Positions 57,996-64,000 of a DNA stretch of 64,000 bases are shown piece after piece. The notes under the pieces are model-generated. The model was given only the letters and a program-made list of their open reading frames with translations, did no database searches and was not told where the DNA came from. Position 1 is the first letter of the stretch. Each line of letters opens with the position of its first letter. The translations under genes and the position numbers were made by a program. The stretch is from Ambrosia x helenae (lineage: Eukaryota > Streptophyta > Magnoliopsida > Asterales > Asteraceae), in assembly GCA_030844895.1 (NCBI GenBank), contig JAUTDX010007107.1, positions 1 through 64,000 of the forward strand, in the 5' to 3' direction.

Positions 57996-58757
57996 TAGGG
58001 CTGTTCAAAAGGCTCGGCGCTCGCCGATCGCTCGCCGCTCGTTCGGAATTTGCTCGAAAAATGCTCGCTCGATCTTCCGCTCGGTTGTATATGAGCCGAT
58101 CGGCTCGGTTCGGTTTGTAAATGAGCCAAGCACGAGCAAAGGTACGCTCGGCTCGGTTCGGCTCGAATAATTTTTTATTTATTTCATAATAGATATACAC
58201 ACAATTTAAAGATAAATTTATGGCTTTATATATAACATTCTATTGAATTTGGCTTAGTATATGCAAACAAAATATAATAGCCCACTTAACTTAATAAAAA
58301 AATTTAACACTAGATTTAATTGTAAAACAATAAGTCGTGAGGTGACAGTCTTGACTTCTTTATGTTGTTAGTCGTCTATTACTAATTGTCGATTGATATC
58401 ACACCTACGTCATAATGCAACAAATGTTCTCTGACGTATGCTCATCACCTCACCAGCCTCAATCTTATCCTCATCCTTGGACACTAGGATCTCAATATTA
58501 GTGTTATCATCGGACATTTTGACCTCAGTTGTCACCCGACAATGAAAACATCGAAGGAAACATCGCAATTTTATGATCGTCCATATTACTCTCCGCTCGA
58601 TTCTCGCTCGGCGCTCGCTCGAAAAATTTGCGCTCGAAGAATGCTCGTTCGGTTTTTGGCTCGATTGTAAACGAGCCGCTCCGCTCGGTTCGGTTTGTAA
58701 ACGAGCCAAGCATGAGCAAAGCTCCGTTCGGATCGGCTCGGCTCGTGAACAGCCCTA
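57996..58757. mobile_element. Non-autonomous hAT element with GCTCG arrays
   Basis: 762 bp with perfect 12-bp inverted ends TAGGGCTGTTCA and TGAACAGCCCTA, and an 8-bp target duplication CTGATAAG (57988-57995, 58758-58765). Both subterminal regions are packed with GCTCG/CGAGC motifs in mirrored order, likely transposase sites. The short frames inside are GC-repeat artefacts. Confidence 0.92.
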
Positions 58758-58854
58758 CTGATAAGTAGCTTGGCTCTTTTACAACATGTAAAATTATCAA
58801 GCAACTGCCAAAGCAATGATTTGTATTGCATGTAACTTTCATTATAAAGTATTT

Positions 58855-59569
58855 TGTTAGGGAATTCTATTACAAAGATAATATGATATCAAAAATACTC
58901 AGAGAACTTTATTTCAAAGTAAAGAATCAAAACAAGATTACAACTCTCAAGACTGAACTACAAAACTCTGTAAAAGACCTCTCACTACCATCAACAATCT
59001 ACAGACCTTAACAAGAGATCAGATACAAGATGTATCTGATCTTAATAACAAGATCAAAGGACAATTGTTTAGACGAATGAGAAAATACAAGACTCGAGAA
59101 AATAACAACAGAGCTAAAAAAGAAATCTGAAACAAAGGAAAGCTTATATAGATAGCTCCCAGGCTTGGATTTAGGGTTGTAAAGTAACACACCCGAAGCA
59201 ACTTGAATCGTAGATCTGATTTAAGAAAACACACAAATGTATGATCTGAGCCGTTCATGTATCAGGAATGGATTAATAGAAACCGGATCGCCAACGTGGC
59301 ACAGACATGGGCCACTTGGACTTTGGGCCGGCTAATACAATAATAACTGGGCCAATAACTCCAATAACTCCTGGACTTCATTCTGGGCTTGACTTCATCA
59401 ACATATCATTCTGGACTTGACTTCATCAACATGGGCTTGACTTCAACACGATCAGATAATCAACATGTATCAACCACCTACAATAACACTTATGCAACAT
59501 ATAAAAGCACTTTGTATAGAGTAAAAGAATTGAAAATAATAATAATACTATAGTTGTGTTATTTTAACA
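58855..59569 (-). repeat. 3' LTR of the copia element
   Basis: 715 bp; minus strand TGTTAAAATAAC at 59569 to CCCTAACA at 58855. TGTTA/TAACA ends are canonical. It includes a TATA box near 59147. Confidence 0.8.
59143..59151 (-). promoter_or_regulatory. TATA box in the copia LTR
   Basis: CTATATAAG on the minus strand, the likely core promoter in this LTR copy. Confidence 0.5.
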
Positions 59570-59583
59570 CCCCCCCCCCCCCT
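59570..59583 (-). other. Polypurine tract of the copia element
   Basis: On the minus strand an A followed by 13 G, ending exactly at the LTR start at 59569. It primes plus-strand DNA synthesis. Confidence 0.8.
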
Positions 59584-59591
59584 CAATTCTT

Positions 59592-62129
59592 TTACCCAAA
59601 TGGGTCAAATAAACACAACCCATTACACAAACCTTCATGAGCTGTTGCAAGTAGTCCTTTAGTAAACACATCAGCAATTTGATCTTTAGAATCTATAGAC
59701 ATTGTCTTAATTAAGCCTTTAACAATTTGATCTCTTAAAAAATAAAGATCAAGTTCAAAATGCTTTGTTTTGTCATAAAAGACAGGATTTGCTGCTATAG
59801 AAATAGCAGCCTCATTGTCACAAAATACCTCAATAGGAATTTCTACATTTACCCCTAACTCATACATCAAATTTTTGACCCACATTACTTCACAGGTTGC
59901 AGCACATAAGGCACGATATTCTGCCTCTGCTGAAGACCTTGAAATAGTAGGTTGTTTCTTACTCTTCCAAGAAATCAAATTACCACCAAGAAATACACAA
60001 AATCCAGTAACAGATTTTCTAGTCTTTACACATTTACCTCAGTCTGAATCCGAATAGGCACATAAGTTTAAATGGTTACCCTTTTTAAACCTAATGCCTT
60101 TTCCAGGAGACAATTTAAGGTATCTAAGCAGCTTAAAAGCTACCTTTAGATGACCTTTGACTGGAGCATGCATAAATTGACTAAGATAATGGACAGCATA
60201 AGAAATATCAGGTCTGGTATGAGAGAGATATATCAACTTTCCAACTAATTGTTGATAACCAGTCAAGTTCTCAATAGGAATTGAACTATCATCAACAACT
60301 TTAGTTAAAACATGATTTTGATCAATAGGCACATTAACAGGTTTACACCCTAACATACCATATTCAGACAAAAGATCAGTACAGTACTTTCTTTGGGTCA
60401 AAATAAGTTCATCATTGTTTCTAATGACCTCAATCCCAAGAAAGTATTGTAATTTCCCTAAGTCTTTGATCAAAAACTTAGTTTTTAAACAAGTTTTGAC
60501 CCTATCAATTTCCTCTAAAGAACTACCAGTAATAACAATGTCATCCACATAGACAAGTAATACAACAAACACAAAGTCAGTTTGTTTAACAAACATGGAA
60601 TGGTCACATTTACTTCTATTAAAACCAATTTCAAGTAAAACTTTTACTAATTTTTCATTCCACATCCTAGGTGCCTGTTTAAGTCCATATAGAGACTTGT
60701 TTAATTTACATACTTTGTTATCTTCACTACCAAAGTATCCTTCAGGAAGTTTCATGTAAACTTCCTCATTTAAATCACCATAAAGAAATGCATTGTTTAT
60801 ATCTAATTGATATAAATCCCAATTATTATAAACAGCTAATGCAACAACACATCTAACAGTGACAATTTTAACAACAGGAGCAAAGGTCTCATCAAAATCT
60901 ATGCCCTCTTTTTGGCTATACCCTTTAGCCACTAACCTAGCCTTATATCTTTCTATCTCACCATTAGCTTTGTATTTAATTTTAAAAATCCATTTATTCC
61001 CTACAATATTTTTATTCTTAGGTTTATCAACAATAGACCATGTGTTATTTCGATTTAAAGCTTCAATTTCACTATTCATGGCTTGAACCCATTCAGGACT
61101 ATTAGATGCTTCTCTAAAGTTCCTGGGTTCAAAGCTCTTGGTCAAGACAGAAGCAAAACACTTAGCATCATAAGAAAGATTGGTAAAATTAACAACCTTA
61201 TCTATGCTATACTTAACTTTACTGTCAACAACAAACTCATTATATTTATTAGGAAAACAAGAACTTCTAGAGGATCTTCTAACACTATTCAGATGATCAG
61301 ACTCAGAAGTATCACCCTCAGATTGTGTTGTACTATCATGTGTAGTACTCACATGTTCTGCCCTATCAGAGTCAAAAGCCTCATTGTTTGGCTGCTGATT
61401 TCCAGCCAAGCCATTAACAATATCAGGTTGACTAACTGATTGCTGATTTTCATGTGTTCCTACATCTAGCTTACCTTGACCCTTTCCATCATCATTGGGA
61501 TCCTCTACCTCAAAACTGTTTGAAGAGTCTGTGTTTTCATACAAATCAAAAAAGTTTAAACTAGTAATAGTTTTATCATTTACTGAATCAAAAGTTTCAA
61601 AAATTTTTGGTTCTTTAAAAGGAAAACATTCTTCAAAGAATTTTACATCCCTAGAATAACCAATAGTTTTACTATCTAAACTGAAAAATTTGTAACCCTT
61701 TTTCTCATTTGAATAACCTATGAAAACACATTTTTCTGCTTTACTACTAAACTTATCAGACTCATTCAAAACAGTACAGAAACACAGACATCCAAACAAC
61801 TTTAAGTGATCATGAAAGGGTTCAAAACCATACAGTAGCTCATAAGGTGTTTTTCCTCCTAAAACTCCAGTAGGTGTCCTATTAATTAAGTATGCAGCAG
61901 TTAAAACACATTCAGTCCAAAACCTAATAGGGATATTACTTTGAAAAAGTAAAGCCCTAGCCACATTGAGTAGGTGTCTGTGCTTTCTCTCAACAATTCC
62001 ATTTTGTTGAGGGGTATAAGCACATGTAGTTTGATGGATTATTCCTCTTTCTTTACAAAAACTTGACATCTGATTATTCACAAATTCAAGTCCATTATCA
62101 CTTCTGAAACATTTTATTTGTTTGTGAAA
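59592..62129 (-). pseudogene. Copia integrase end, reverse transcriptase and RNase H
   Basis: After TAG at 62130-62132 the same frame continues: FRSDNGLEFVNNQM (second catalytic Asp) and PQQNGIVERKHRH (catalytic Glu), then a charged linker. Reverse transcriptase has YKARLVAKGYSQKEGIDF, LDINNAFLYGDLNEEVYM, SLYGLKQAPRMW and the catalytic LLVYVDDIVITG. RNase H begins at LCAYSDSD, meets TGA at 60039-60041, and resumes in the same frame with KSVTGFCVFLGG, SRSSAEAEYRAL and CDNEAAISIAAN, ending at TAA at 59592. Every catalytic motif is present; only the two stops break the frame. Confidence 0.92.
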
Positions 62130-64000
62130 CTAAGTTTTAATTAGATTATAAAAGTCTTTAACATTCTCAAAAACATCAGTTTTATTCTTCATTAAACAAA
62201 CCCATACTATCCGGGAATAATCATCAACAATAGTCAAAAAATATTTAAAACCATCCCTGCTAACCACCCTATAGGGACCCCATACATCTAAGTGAACTAA
62301 CTCTCCTATTTGACTAGTTTTATGTTCACTTAATGGAAATGGTTCTCTATGCTGTTTAGCCCTATGACATACATCACATGGTTGGTTTTTATCATTTTCT
62401 CCTATATTGAGTTTAGATTTAAAAGGTTTAATAGCATGTTCAGAAGGGTGACCAAGTCTAGCATGCCAAATATTATACATATTGATATTACTAAGACCCA
62501 CCTTACTATTCATACAAGAGTTTCCACACAGATATAGACCTTCAAACTGTTTACCAGTCACCAGGACTTTCTTGGTTACAAGGTCCTGTATATAACATGC
62601 AGTTTCATCAAAACCTACATATAATTTATTATCCCTAGCCAGTTTGTGCACAGAAATGAGATTAACATTGTATTCAGGAACAACTAAAACATCTTTTAAC
62701 ACAACACCATTAGCCAAATTAACATTCCCAATTTTAGTGACCAAAGCTTTAGTTCCATTAGGATGATTAACATGAATATTTAAATCAGTTACTTCAACAT
62801 AATCTGTTAATTCAACATCATCAGTGACCATATGTTGACTAGCACCTGAATCAATAATCCATCCTATTTTAATTTTATTCCCTACATTACTAGCAAAACC
62901 AAACACAGGTTTTCCACATACATTTGCACCAAAGAAGCTACCTGAAACATTGCAGCTCTGTGGTGTTTCCTTAGCTTTATCATTTAGCAAACTCAAAAGT
63001 TTAGACAACTGATCATTAGTTAAAGAAGTAGTAGGAGCATTAGAATCAACAGTAACATTGCTACTTTTAACATTACCCCCCATTTTCTTAGCCTGATTAC
63101 CCCTTGATCTCATCCAGGGTGGATACCCAATAAGTTCAAAACACTTTTCAGCCACATGACCAACTTTATTGCAATGTGTACATTTTAATCCAGACTGATT
63201 ACTAGTTTTATTATTAAATCTCTTATTAAAATCAACAAACTCATTAGTTTTAGTAAGAAAACCAACTGTTTGAGTCTTTTTACTAGAACCACTTGAGTTC
63301 CTATGTGACTCTTCCCTAGATACAACAGCATATGCTTCTTTAACAGAAGGAAGAATATCTCTAGTTAATAGATTTGTTCTAACAGATTGATAACAACTAT
63401 CTAATCCCATTAAGAATTGCATTAACTTGATCATTTGACTGAAATTATTAAAATCCCTGGATGCATCACAAGTACATGGAGGCAATTGGAGAATTTGATC
63501 CAATTGTTTCCACATAACATTTAATTTCTGATAGTACTCAGACACAGAAGACCCTTCTTGACTAAAGTTATTTATTTTTTGATAAAGATCAAACACCACA
63601 GACCCATCCACTTTATCATACGTTTCTTTTAACTCTTTCCAAACATCAGAAGCTAGTTTAGAGAATACTTGTCCTAGATACAATTCCTCAGACATAGAGT
63701 TTAAAATCCAAGTAAGCACAATAGAATTACACCTATCCCATTGCCTAGCTAAAACAGGATCATCAACAGATTTAACACATTCTCCATTTACAAACCCTAG
63801 TTTATTTTTAACTTGTAAACCAAGAATCATAGCATTAGACCATACACTGTAATTTTCAGTTCCTTTCAATTTTATACTAACAATAGTTAAATTGGTTGAA
63901 TCACTAGGATGAAGGAACAAGGGATCACTAGCATCTAACTTATTCACTAAAGTGATGTTAGATGTAGGATCCACAATGGAGCCTTGTCCTGAATTAGGAC
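62130..64000 (-). pseudogene. Copia gag, protease and integrase N-terminus, 5' end outside window
   Basis: The frame is open to the right edge, so the gag start is not seen. Gag: DPLFLHPSDSTNLTIVSIKL, NYSVWSNAMILGL, KNKLGFVNGE, then LYQKINNFSQEGSSVSEYYQ. Zinc knuckle CTHCNKVGHVAEKC. Protease WIIDSGASQHM. Pre-integrase HHCC: IWHARLGHPSEHA and CDVCHRAKQHRE. Integrase starts VHLDVWGPY and FLTIVDDYSRIVW. The frame ends at TAG (62130-62132), beyond which the same frame carries on. Confidence 0.92.

Larger units (their letters stand above)
58855..64000 (-). mobile_element. Nearly intact Ty1/copia element, truncated by the window edge
   Basis: Shows a 3' LTR (58855-59569), a poly-G polypurine tract, RNase H, reverse transcriptase, integrase, protease and gag in minus orientation. 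The 5' LTR and gag start lie past 64000. The whole visible coding part is one frame with only two nonsense codons, so this copy is fairly recent. The left flank TATTT (58850-58854) should recur beyond the right edge as its target duplication. Confidence 0.93.

Noticed and set aside
58410..58842. Overlapping Arg/Ser/Glu-rich frames at the right side of the hAT element
   Set aside because: They arise from GCTCG repeats read in several frames.

Overview
The window is repeat-rich nuclear DNA from a flowering plant. It is AT-rich between elements and built almost entirely of mobile DNA. The element set (Ty3/gypsy with a tRNA-Met-type primer site, Tat-lineage gypsy with two RNase H domains and an antisense gene, Ty1/copia, Cassandra, Tourist, hAT and Helitron relatives) fits a eudicot. 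The style of the gypsy polyproteins suggests Asteraceae, which is an inference from memory, not a search. I see no intact host gene, no rRNA or true tRNA gene, and no CRISPR array. Layout, left to right: 1-7668 is a decayed minus-strand gypsy element (family A LTR, 4983-7668), interrupted at its integrase end by a Cassandra-type LTR piece that is itself interrupted by another family A LTR. Then come a LINE 3' end (7669-8052) and a solo LTR of the Tat family (8258-9209). 9210-16142 is AT-rich with a Tourist-like MITE, a tandem duplication and weak remnants. A second family A LTR (16143 onward) is split by a complete 14.8-kb Tat-lineage element (17583-32429, target duplication AAACC). That element carries gag-pol, a 63-bp tandem repeat, and a long intron-bearing antisense gene which is itself split by a truncated family B LTR element (26248 to about 29330). 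32694-36309 holds a gypsy gag fragment, palindromes, two copies of a tRNA-derived SINE and a Helitron. 36417-42883 is a minus-strand solo LTR (family D) containing a copia element with TA...TA ends (37259-41429). 45037-48787 is a tandem duplication whose first copy holds a hAT element containing a solo family B LTR; the second copy is the empty site. 48791-52999 has Mutator-like MITEs and Helitron-like ends. 53029-56651 is a three-level nest: MITE, then hAT, then solo LTR. 56698-57852 is a paralogue of 34083-35264, each copy showing the empty site of the insertion in the other. A further hAT element (57996-58757) and a nearly intact minus-strand copia element (58855 to beyond the right edge) finish the window. 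How it works together: there is no pathway here. The functional units are the retrotransposon polyproteins (gag, protease, reverse transcriptase, RNase H, integrase), nearly all damaged by stops or frameshifts, together with LTR promoters. Target-site duplications give a readable insertion history. The observations I rank highest are the divergent tRNA-like A/B-box modules inside all three family B LTRs, paired GC-rich palindromes with 21-bp centre spacing in two LTR families, the split antisense gene of the Tat element, the TA...TA copia element with a W-box-rich LTR, and the natural empty sites.
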